Shown here piece by piece: positions 25,801 to 37,380 of a stretch of 64,000 nt of DNA. The notes under the pieces are model-generated. The model was not told the DNA's origin and did no database searches. It worked only from the letters and a program-made list of their open reading frames with translations. Origin of the DNA: Burhinus oedicnemus (Eukaryota > Chordata > Aves > Charadriiformes > Burhinidae). Position 1 is the stretch's first letter. Each line of letters starts with the position of its first letter. The translations under genes were made by a program, and so were the position numbers. The stretch spans positions 1,842,771 through 1,906,770 of the forward strand of contig VFFE01007078.1 in the NCBI GenBank assembly GCA_008921705.1, in the 5' to 3' direction.

Positions 25801-28800
25801 CCCCAAAGCTGCTATAAGACACTTCAGTGGTGACACAAAGGAACACCTTAAATCAATCAGCGGGTAAGCAAGAAAACACTCAGTGGAAAAGTAACTCTCA
25901 GTTTTGGGAAAAGCTTCTGTACAGAAGCAGCCTTGCTTGGTGCTGAGGGAGAAGGGGACAAAAGTTTGGAGGAACAAGTCTCCAACACTGAGATCTGTTC
26001 AGCTGCACTGAAGTCAGAGTCTTGCAAGTATACATTGATGTGGTTAATACCTAGACTGCACAAAAGGAGGTCTATCACTAGAGCTGCAGTGCCACCCCTC
26101 TGACATGGCTGTTGGTTATGTCAAGGTTGAAGTGGTATAGCTACAAGCTTGGCAAGGAAAATGAATCAGCCTAGTTTTCATCTGGCTTAATCAGACCCAG
26201 GCTACAGCACCATTCAGTACTGAAACTACCCTGCTAAAAAAACCCTGCAATTCTTTCTTGTCCGATGCTGCCTTCCCATTGAGTGTGCCAATCTCCCACA
26301 AGTCCTGAAAATAAAACAGCACTACAAGTCACAACTGGGCTTGCTCTGTAGTAAGTTACTCTAACATCTACAACTGGGCCAAATACTTACCAGGGAGAAG
26401 AGCTTCACCCCATTTGTAACAAAAAAAGCAGTAAGTGCTGTTTACAGGCACAGTGATAAAAGCCTGGCCTGTAATTGTAGCACCTGCATTACTCTGATAC
26501 AGTTGTACTCAGCCCATGTCATCACTCCTGTATTTAAAGTTTTGCAAAATATTCATATGGCCTGGCCGTCATCTCCTCCAGCACTCACTCCAATTTATTT
26601 GCTGTTGCTGTGCAGCATAGCCTGGGGGTGCTCTGTACCTCAGTGCACTTCAAATGCACTGGGCCTGGATCCTGTGGGCAACACACATATGGAGACGCTG
26701 TCCAGACTTCAGAGGGAAAAGCCTAAATGTAACTGCACAGCCCAGTCATGCCTGTTGCATTAGTGCAGAAATGAGCATTTGAGAAATTAAAATTTTTGCA
26801 CTTGGAACTGAGCCCCTGGACCGCGTACCCTGCATCTGTTGAGACAGTATCTTCCCTCTCTAGACCACCCCTCACGCTCCGAAGAGCAAACCAAACCAAA
26901 ACAAAAAGCAGAAGAGTATAGGCTCTGCTGGCTCTGACCCTGGATGTAGTGACTCAAAAATAAGGCATTCTGCTTTTCTCCTTCCCCCTTCTAGGCATTT
27001 TGAAGAAATCTGTTTCGTGTGATCCGAGCCCTTGTTTTAAACGGGAAGGATACTGTCATCATGCTATTAAGGACTGCTTGCAAGTACAGTTTTGATCCCC
27101 AGCCGGTGCAAATCCCACAGATCTGCTCAGCACCTTCCACTCAATACTTCAGACTAAGAACAGAAGTTATCCTGCCCCTTTGTACGATACATAAAAACAA
27201 ACAGAGGCTACAGCCCACAGTACTGGTGGACATACCAAGTCCTGACAAGGACTAAATCATAGCTCTGAAGGGCTTCCTTTAACCTGGATACTGATGCAGT
27301 AGTCACAAAATGAATGCTAGGTTCCATTATAGAGATAAGAAGGCAGCAGAAAGCAGCGGAAGTAGTAGTTAAGACTGTAGATCAGAGAAAGCACATGCCT
27401 GGCACCCAGGGCCTGGGACATGCTGAGAGTTTTGGGTAAGATTTCATGGAAGTTTAAGTGAATCTCAGCCAAAATGCTGTGGTCCTGTGCCTGTCCCTCC
27501 CTCCTCATTTCTGTCTTGTGCCAGCAGTAAAGTTCATGTGGCTCTATAATGAAAAGGTCTGGCAAAGTAAGAATAAATGAATTCTTTTGGAATCTTTTTT
27601 CTTCCAGTTAAGAGTTCAGGCAGATTAGCTCCCCCACCACTGTCACAAGAGAAATATTATAAATGCAAAGGAGAGGAGAGGCAGGACTGTACAGCAGGCA
27701 CCAGGGAGAAAGGACTGCCAGGACCCACAGCAGACCAGCTGAAGCTGATGTGGAATGCTGCTGTCACTTGATTCTTTATTCACAGAATGGAGATACCAAA
27801 CCTCTTTGCCAGTAAACAAGTTCACAGACATAAAGTCCTTTCCTCCGTTCTTTGCACCCTTCTAGAAAAAGTATAAAATAAACCAAATCTCAAACACTGA
27901 CAACCTACTTGGGTCAACAGAGGTAGCATTGCCTTAATGGATGGAACCCCTGGAGCACTCTGTCTTCAAACTCTCCAAGTCGAGTGCAGCAAAGTTTTCC
28001 ATCTGAGCTGTATAGGCTATCTCTCAATACCAACTGGACAGTGATGTGAGGGGAGAAGAATTTCTGCTATGGGAAGATGACATCTAGCCAGAGAATGTCA
28101 AAAGCTTGGAAGCCAATTCTTAGGAAACAGACTGCGAGACATGGAAGATACCAAAGCAAGCTTGTCAAATGCAGGCCAAGAGAGTGAAAAACAAAAACAT
28201 GGTTGATGGAAAGTGGCCATGTCTTGATACCCCATGCTTGAGAATAGAAAGTGGCTGATGGCTCGCCAGAAAGGTCCTAGATCATCAGCCAAAACAAATG
28301 AAGGAGATTCCTACTTTATAAATAGTGAGACTGAGTGGAAATCTGCACAGTCACACCTAGAGAAAGAATACTTCAAGCCTATGTCTGCTTCCCCTCCTGA
28401 CAATGTGACTGTGTCCTCAATATCAAACTATTTCAAGATTATGAAAATGTGTTCCCCTAAGTGCACCTCTTGCCAAAACACGAAAATCTTTCTGAACAGG
28501 ACAGGAACAAATGGTACAGGCAGGTAATCCTTGTAAAAGACAGGCAAGGTAGGGGAAGAAAATATCCTTCTCTGCAAAGTCTTCAGGCACTCAGTATCAA
28601 ACTCTGGAATGAGTCAGGATCGCTGCAAGATACTCTGCAGTAAATCCAAACACTGCATACTGCCTCCTTCAATTTGGTATTCTTCACTTTCCATTTTGTT
28701 TTCTCCATGAGATTATCAGCTGGAAACAGACACACTCGATGATTTCTGAGACCTCAGATTCCATTATTCTGCGACAACACTTACTAATTATAAATGCTTT

Positions 28801-31800
28801 GCCAAATATCTGATGTTTTCACTGGCTGAAAGCCCATGCTTAATGGGCTGATAAAGAACAAATGCTGTCAGAGAATGGCACGTGATTGGTTACATAGGTC
28901 AGCTGAAACTGTGCCCTCAGGAGGTGCCTGCCTGAGCGAACAGCATACATGAACATTTCTTGGGTGAGAAGCTGAATGAATTCTACTCCTAGAAGAGAAT
29001 TTCCTATCTTTAACTATTCCCAGTGCTACTAAGGCTTGCCCTTCCCTGCTGAAAGTTGAACATCCAATGCACGTCACTCTCCCAAGAATGCCATGACCTA
29101 TCTTCAGTGACTAGAAGACAAGATATCAAACAATCCGAGTGAGCTGGGCTCAAAGGTTAGTCTGTGTTTGGCATAAATACCTATTTCTCCCTTTTCTGGG
29201 CACACTGAAAATATAGGAGGATACTGCCAACACTAATCTGCATATTCTGGCTGCTGTACCTAAATAAGACGTTGTCCTTTTTCTCCTACTATTCTGCTTC
29301 CTCTCTTGTTTGCCCTGAAGTCCACAGTTACCTCGCTCTGTCCTCTCCCTTTCCTGCATTACTGCTCCACACCATCACCATTTCACACCCACAAACCTGC
29401 AAGGCAACAAAGAGAAATGAAAGTTTCAATCTCCTCCTCCACTCCATCCTACCCCCTCCCACTTGATCACTCAGAGCACTGTTTATTAGAGAAGTTCTGA
29501 GACCCAAAAAACAACACGGGTCACTGTTAGGTGCTGTACGAGTAGTGTCCCATCTAAACAGGCAGAACAGACCCAGGCTGGGGAAGAGACAACAGACAAG
29601 CAGATCTGTGATGGTGCCCACGTGCTCCAAGTACTTTTTGGTTTTAGTATTAAATCCTTTCTGGGAACCAATGTCGAAGTACATTAGCTAAACAAAGGGT
29701 TGGAGTGAGAAAGCAGAAGACCAAAGAGCTCAAGTAATCTTGAGATGAGCAAGATGAGCAAGGTGATGAGCAAGAAAACTTCAGAAAGCAACTCAAGGTT
29801 GTCAGTGGTATCAAAGGGTTGTCTTCCAAAAAGCTTCAATAGCTGTTCTTCTGGCTTCAGACTTTAGTTGGCTTCCTTCACTTTGCTGTTTCATTTTTCA
29901 AAAAGTCTTGTGCTCGTGGAAAGGGGAAGTTACTGAATGAATGTTAGTATATCTGGCTCCTGATTTACTCAGACCTTTGTCATCTAAGCTCTCTCAACAG
30001 CTAAAAATGCCCTTCTCTCAGCTTCTGGACATTACGCTGATGACGTGTCTTTAATCTGACTTACAGCTAAGTGGATGCTCATTCAGCAATCTGATAGCAG
30101 GCATTTGTAGGAAAATTTCCAGAAAAACAAATAATAATTTTCCATTAAATCAAATAGTCTAGTTAGTAATAATAATAAAAATAAATAACAAATTCACTCA
30201 TTTCTTAAACTGTCTTCCATGAAGTCTTTGCTTCCATTGCACCAAATTCAGGAAGTTAGCACTGGAGTTGGGTTGGGGGGGAAAACAAAGAAAAAAAAAA
30301 CCCCACACCCTGTCCTGTCACTCAAACTTGTCAGAGGTTTTGAGGAACTTTGCGAGGGCACAGCAGGGAACTACAGGACAACCAGTGGCACAGGTGTGCA
30401 GAACGCTCTGGAAATGGATAAACCCCGGGGCTGGCTTTCTAGACACAGTCAACTCCTGACTTTTGCTGTCACTGATTATGCCCCTTACACCTTTCCAGTT
30501 ATTTATCATTCTTTTTACTTGCCATCTCACTCATATTCTTTTGGTACTGCTGTCTTCTTAGAAATATATTCAGTGGTTTATTCAGTTCTGCCAGGGGAGA
30601 GAAGAGGAACAGAAGCCGCTGCCACCTGGAGGCTGAGTGATTAATCTCTCTAAGGTATTTGTAACATTACAGAACTGGGTTTTACAGACACCTTTGTAGG
30701 ACTGTCTTTCTATTAGATGCAACATTATCAACTCAATTCTGTTTATGATACTTTGGCTTAACTCCATTACCTGTGTCAAGTGAATATTTTGGTGTCACCA
30801 CATCAGCATGTAATGTCACATAAAGGTGAAAGGAACTTCTATGAAGGCTGGAAAGCAGGGGAAATTAGGCCATTTAGTAGCATCAGTCAAAGTTAGCATC
30901 AGCACAACCCATCCAGGCTCAAAGCTAGGTAATATAAAAGGTGTCTATCTAGTTTGTTGGAAATTCAAACACCACATTAAAAACGAATAAATATGTTTTA
31001 ATACATTTTCACAGGGGGTTTAATAAAAAAGCAACGTTGAACTGAAATAACCTTGAAATGACATACCTATTTCAGTGGTGAGCATGCTACAGCATGGTCT
31101 GCAGACAGGCTTTTCACCACCTGTTGACTCCTGTGTTTTGAGTTATTAGCTGCGGTAGCTGCATCAGCAGAAAGCTAGAAGATGAACGAGCAGAGTAATG
31201 ATTTGTAGGAGTTGAGCCAGCTCCAAGTTCAAATTCAGGTAAAACTTCAAATTGGTGTCTTTATTGAAACCCCTGAAGTGACAATGATAGTTTCACTTTT
31301 CATTCTCCTGGTTCAGCTGTTGTGCCCATCACCGAGGGAGGAGCTCAGTTTCTATTTCTCGGCAATAGCCTCTTCACCCTTAGGTTTCCTGCACTCTGAT
31401 GAGCAATGTTTCCAAACTGAAGGATTCTTAAACATTTCCACAAACATTCCCAGGTTCCTCAAGAAAGGCAAGGACATTGAGCACCTGCATCTATTCTTGT
31501 TTGCAATGGACCAGCAGGTGCAAGGCCATTCCTTCACAGCAATTGTTAAGTGCAGTAGGTCAGTTCTAAACGTCTTTATATGCCTTGTGCACTTTGCTGA
31601 AATGGCCCAAAACATATATTTTGTGATGGGAACCAGCAAACTTCCATGACATACGCACTTTGTCCAAAGGTCACTGGCAGGGAATGCATAAAACAGACTT
31701 CTCCCTGCCTGCCCCCGCCTTGCCCTCCACCTGGCTACTTCAAAACACAGAAGTTCTGGTATTTTACTTCTGGACAAAGTTCCATTTATTTAAGCTAAAT

Positions 31801-33202
31801 TTGTGTCTGATGTTACATTTGTTGTCATTGGTGGACCAAGCATTACAAAAATCCTCCTACCAACAATTCCACATGAGCTGCTTCCACTTTTTCTCCCCAT
31901 ATCTAGTATATTTTACATTTTTGTACTTTCAAATCCATCTCATTTAATCAAAACTGGTTGCAACACACAACCCAAATAGAGTTGCATCAATATATACAAG
32001 GACATGGAAATGTATAAGATAAAGGCAGGAGCCAATGATGACTTAAACCATTTCCTACAAGGAAAAATACATTGAGACAACACACTCCTGAGTGCAATTT
32101 AAATTTAAGCTTCTGCATGACTAACTTGACATTAAAAGTCCATCTCTGGAACACAAACAGTGAATAGTCACCCGTAAGAGGAACTTGCAGGCATGGTTTG
32201 TTCCACTGATGGACAAAAAAGGATGATTAGATACTTTTCCTATTCAAAAAAATGGTTTGGGGTTTCTTAACTGATTTATTTTGGCAGGACAAGGAGTCTG
32301 TAGTGGGTATTAGTGCACTGATGCTTTGAAGAACACTTTTTTTTTTTTTAATTCCATATTCCCACAGAAAATCATTTGAAGGACAAAAAACCCTTTGCCT
32401 TTTTATGTAACAAATGGCTTTGGCCTAAACCAATAAGAGAGCTTAAAACTAGTGCTTCTAATGTGACCACTGAGACATTTCAGACTTAATTACATCTGAG
32501 GCAGACTTAACCACTCATTTGTCTCTAGTTTCACACAAACAATAATTGCCCCTGTAGCCACACTGCAACATTGTAGAATTAACCACATCCTAGAGGAGCT
32601 GGAAAAGAAAAAAAGGAAAACAAAACAGACTCCAGAGTATCTGTCCAGGCAGAACAGACTCATTGATCGGTTCGGCAGGTCTCCCTTCTCCAGTAAGAAT
32701 TAAAACCATTCCACTGAAGTCAGCGTTGCTGTGTACCAAACACCTAAAGCAGGTAATGCTCTACGTCCTCATTTGGCCTTCTACTTCAGCTCTTGTTGAC
32801 GTACGTGAAGTCAGAGATACAAAGAGAACATTCCTGAGTTTGTATGTACTTATGTATGTACACATGTACTTATGATCATGCTTATTAATCTACTTCTTAA
32901 AAAAACGCAGTATTTTTACTTTAAGAAGCTGTGCAGATTTTACTGCAAGCTGTAATTTTGTGCACCAAATGATACACTACTCCAAGGCAAAAAAAAGTAT
33001 TAAAGTTAGTGCATTAATATAAACACAAATAAATAGCCTCTATTAACAAAAACATTGAAATTAATGTCCCCACATAAATCTTACACCTGGATCTTACATT
33101 AGAAGCCAGCAACCATACCGTGGAAGCTGGAATGTGGTTCTGCAGTTTCAGTATGGCTGGACCACTCCAAACATGCTCCTCTGTGACAGGCAACAAATCC
33201 TC
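22829..33202. other. Long non-coding stretch
   Basis: About 10 kb without a supportable exon. A small (GATGAGCAA)-type imperfect repeat lies at 29743-29775, and a TATG-rich patch at about 32840-32870. Sizeable open frames occur on both strands at 31212-31777 (145 codons + and 141 codons -) but have no recognisable domain and mutually overlap. No transposon recognised. Confidence 0.5.
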
Positions 33203-33270
33203 AGTGAATGAAAGAGATAGCAAAATACTTTTACACACTTAGGTCCTGTGAATGAAAGAGACGGCAAAAT
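33203..33270. repeat. Imperfect direct repeat, period 44 bp
   Basis: The string GTGAATGAAAGAGA, followed by (TA/CG)GCAAAATACTT, occurs at 33204 and again at 33248 with two mismatches over about 27 bp. This is a local tandem duplication of roughly 44 bp whose second copy is partial. Confidence 0.85.
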
Positions 33271-33999
33271 ACTTACAAGCTTATCTGTTAGCCACAGAGC
33301 TAGGATACTCTGCAGATTCAAAGCCTAAGCAGGTAGCAGAAAAGTCCAGCAGTTTCCTGGCATGGTAGATGGTACAATTCAGGATGCCCCTGCCTTGCTG
33401 CAGTGCTGCTCAGCACTATGATACCCTTGCATAGGGAGATAATTGCCTCTTGTTTTACGTACCATCTCTCCACTGCATACTCTTTAGAGTGTACAGCTTC
33501 CCACCACATGTTCCAGACTGACTCTGGAAGCAGCATGGAGCAACATGCTGCATTGTTTGTTCCAAGATTGCAAAGTTCATTGAGGGCCACGTACTTATTT
33601 TATGCCTTGTACATACAGGTTTTGTTTTTCTATCTTGGCTCAAGCAGGTTGAATTACAGATTCCCACTTCATTCTATTTCTTCCCTACCTGCTTTAATAT
33701 AAAGAACAGGATTTCACATTGCATATTGAGCTGAGGATCCATCCTCCCAAGTCTCCTGGAATGGAGGAGGAAAGCTAACGAAACAAAGTGCAGCTGCTCT
33801 TTCTTGCCTGCCAGATTAGTTTGCTAGAGATCCTTTTGGTTCGCTATAAAGAGGTGATTACTGGATCTACCACCTAAAAATAAACAAAAACATCCTACAG
33901 AAACATATTACTGTGCAGACAGATTTGGAATTGCTCCAAAAAGGAACCCTCCACACTGTGAGCCAAACGCACCTGAAAGTCTGGCTTTCTCTCACAGTC

Positions 34000-34080
34000 A
34001 ATGGACTGAGTGAAGAGGTGTAAGTGACTTCCCTGGGCAGAGAGAAGCCGGATACAGCTGCCGATCTAAATCCCACTGCA
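34000..34080 (+). mobile_element. Possible ancient MIR-like relic
   Basis: GTGTAAGTGACTTCCCTGGG, followed by CAGAGAGAAGCCGGATACAGC and GATCTAAATCCCA, resembles the MIR stretch 'ttaagtgacttgcccagggtcacacag...gagccgggattcgaaccc'. Similarity is partial and judged by eye, so chance resemblance is possible. Confidence 0.35.
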
Positions 34081-35334
34081 AGTGCACAAGTGTATCTTTA
34101 GAAAGGCCCATCTCAGAGCTTGTGGAAGTATGTCCTAGCTTTCCAGTTTCTGGTGGGGTGGATTATATTTCTCATTTTTCTTCCTTACACTGAAACCACA
34201 AAACAAACAAACAAAATCATTACAGTAAACTGATAACTGACCTAGAACTCAAGCCTGAGTTGTATCTTAAACACTGACAAAGGCAGTGTATTTTGATTTT
34301 TGTACTGCAATGTCTGAAAATTGCTCTTTTGCAGAACTAACTATACTTTAATTCTCAGAGTTGAAAAATACTGTGATTTTTTCCTATTGTTTCCCTAATC
34401 TAGAAGCAATTCAGAGACACGACAGCTCCATGTGTAAAACAGAATAACAAGAGCTAACACTGACATGTCTCTAGCCAGAACTGTATCTGTCCATACGTCT
34501 GTCTGCTTTTTCCCCCTTAACACGGCTCTTCAGAGGAAAAGTGTATCCTGCTGAACTCTGAAAGACACCTCATGCCTCTGGTCTGGTTGGATAGAAGAGC
34601 TAACTTCTTGCAGGACTTCTAGTAGAGTAATTTTGGCTAAGGAAGGCTTGCATGAAAGTTGCTTAACACACTTTGAATGAAATACTGTCTCATTAAAAAA
34701 ACTGAAATATCCATTTCCATTTTCTCCATCAAAAAGCTTGAAATCATAGATTTTGTTCATTTAGTGCCCCCTAAAATTTGGTTTAGATTCTTCATATGTA
34801 ACTCAATGAGTCATGTTTGAAACTTACCTATAGCCCCCTTTAGGCACAGCACTTTTCCCTGCATGTAACACACTGCATGACATGAAATATATAGTCTGCA
34901 CAGGAAAGGAGACATAAACGAGCATAAGCATATAAAGACTCCTCAGCTACTATTCCCATTGGGCTCTGCAGAAGTGTAATTGGACTGGTTAGGGGTTATC
35001 ACTTTGTGTCAACATGAATATTTTTCTGAACTTTTCAGATTACAGAGGAGATGGAAAACTGCTCTTCAATCAACTCTTGTTGGCAGCTGAGGCAATATTT
35101 CAGATGATTTCCATCCAGACTGGCTGAACAATTATTCTGGGTTTGTCTTACTACTTTTCTCAAAACATCTATTTACTCATCATAACATGCTATTCTAAGG
35201 AATAGCATTACATGGAAAAGTTTCCTCATACATACCAGCAAAAAAATATCTTGTCTAGAAGATGTATTTTAACATCAGATATTACATATAATCTCTCTTA
35301 CCACTGGCAATACAAAGCAGTCATTAGTAAAGGC

Positions 35335-35590
35335 AGTTGCTTTGGGTTCAGTTCTTGAGCCATCCACTGACTTTACGTACAATTTTGAGCAATCAGCCTG
35401 TGATACGCTTTCCTCAGAAACGATGACACTACCTTACACTCAAGTTACACACCCTATCCTACACACAAGTCATCAATGCAGACTGTAAACTCTTTGGAAC
35501 AGGGTTTGACTTTTAATTCATGTCTGTACAGCACCTAGTACAATACAGTTTCAGCTTCAGCGTGATCAGGGAAATATCTGAAATATCTGT
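35335..35590 (+). mobile_element. Ancient MIR/L2-type retroposon relic with L2-like tail
   Basis: Two blocks follow known ancient amniote repeat order. The first (about 35360-35440) reads like 'gacttt...gcaa(g)tca..ctgtg...tttcctcag...gatgacaataccta', the usual MIR-family body. The second (35481-35560) reads GACTGTAAACTCTTTGGAAC, AGGG, then TGTACAGCACCTAGTACAAT. It matches the widespread 'gactgtaagctctttgggg-cagg ... gtacagcgcctagcacaatg' tail found in L2-like LINEs and tail-sharing SINEs of sauropsids. It is strongly diverged. I cannot tell from this alone whether the parent was an L2/CR1-L3 LINE or a SINE. Confidence 0.55.
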
Positions 35591-37234
35591 GCAATACAGC
35601 AGTGGAGAATGAGAAGTACTTGAATCAGCTTCTGGTCAACCAGCTCAGAGTCAGTAAGGAATTAAGAAAAACTACAGCACTACGTGTTTCAGGGCTTGAA
35701 CTACACCTTAATAAGGTTTGTCATGGGACTACCCAGAAATTTCAACTGCCAGAATTAATGGTACATTATCAACCAGGGAGCTGAGGAAATCCTGCCAACT
35801 GACAGGGGTACATTCTAACACCAGCTTATAGTGAATTCTGCGTTTGTTTTCTTGAAAATACTGAAAATCAAGAGACTAGTTTCCCCTCAGATACATTCAC
35901 TTCATTCACTAAGGATAATGTTTAAATCATTGTTCTAAGAAATACATAATGGGTGAGTGTTGGCTAAGTCTCATTGCTCATAGTGCCTTATAGGACCTGG
36001 ACCAGTCACTTCTGGTTCTTCATTCTGGAATATCTAAAAAATCTTTACAAGGAATTCTCTATTTCTTTCTGTATACAGACTTTCTATTCCAATTCCTGTT
36101 GTTCTCAGCTGCTTCTTGAGAAATCTTTTTCTGAAAGACAAGGATCCACATGAAAAACTGTACAGAAACCAAGCCTTCCATGGTCTTTAACAGATACTCT
36201 GTGCAAGACACTGATCAAGTCCAGAGTTATTCTGATGAACAGTTATATATTGTATTTGAACTTTGTTGTGGGATGCCATATTTTCAGTACTGTTACTGAT
36301 CAAGCTCAAGCAGTCAAAGATTTCTTCATGCTTACCAACAGTTAACACTTCCTTCCTTTGCCCTGTTAGAGGGATGTTTGTCACCGTCCCAGCTGAGAGA
36401 CAGCCAAAGGGAATTTCTGAGAGCTATTCACCTACACCAACCCTTCCACATTATTTCAAAATACATTTCCCGTTAGTTTCAGCTAAAACATCTGACTGCC
36501 ACTGAAGCAGTTGACGAGTGTTCATATGTTCCTTTCTAGTGACTCTGGTTTTGTACTGTAATGTCTTAAACTGTGCCATTTTTACAACTTTTTTTTTTCA
36601 AAATAATTATGCAACTAATACCTGAGGCTTCTGCAGAGATGGCCTGTACATCATACTGCTATGGCTGAATTTAAGGCAAAATTTTCACAGTATCTGGCTG
36701 TTTTTATTAATTCCTTTTTGTTTCTTAAGTTTCACACTTCTTTTAGCATATATACAGACTCTTAAAACAGTTTCAGCATTCTAGGACTGACTCATGCATT
36801 CAGTTTGACTTCTTACAGGATAAATAATTTCCTTACTATCATCAGCATGAAGCAGGAATGATGGAAAAGATTCCAGAAATACTGATTTTTTTTTTTGTGT
36901 CTTTTTTTTTTTAAAATTAAAAAGAAACCAAGCTTTTTTTCAAACATCAAAACTATTACCATGAACTAATCACGCTGGAAAATAGTGAACCATTGCAAAT
37001 TATGACCAAAACTTAAATAAAAAAATCCTAGAAGCTAGGAGGAAGACTTTTTTCCTTAACATTTGCAAGTTGTTCAGATGACTCAGTTATGGTGCAAATG
37101 AAAAAAAAACAAAAGTTTTTTGCAGCGACTTTCAAGGTTACAGTTACTTACTAGGAACTACATTACCTGGTGCAAGCAAAAAGACTGGAATGATAATTTT
37201 AACAACATTCCTTTATGACAATGAGTTAAAAAGA

Positions 37235-37380
37235 TTAATGTTCAGCATCAACGTCAAAGCGCTTTACAAACATGAACCAAGCTTCACAAGTGCACCATTA
37301 ATTGATGTAATTATATTTGAAGAGAGTGAACTAAGGAACAGACAGGCTGATGACCTGCCTCAAGTCCTATTAAGCTAAAG
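37235..37380 (+). mobile_element. Ancient MIR-type SINE relic
   Basis: CAAAGCGCTTTACAAACAT, then CCAAGCTTCACAA, matches the MIR body 'taagcgctttacatg..ttaa....tcctcacaa'. After a shortened middle, GAACTAAGGAACAGACAGG, then TGACCTGCCTCAAGTCC, matches 'gaaactgaggcacagagaggttaagtgacttgcccaaggtca'. The two anchors lie in the right order and orientation, with about 70 bp between them, which makes this the better of the MIR-like calls here. Confidence 0.55.

Noticed and set aside
31212..31777. Overlapping open frames of 145 (+) and 141 (-) codons
   Set aside because: Both strands are open over the same bases, no domain or family motif is visible, and no splice-site context fits. Chance is likelier than a gene.
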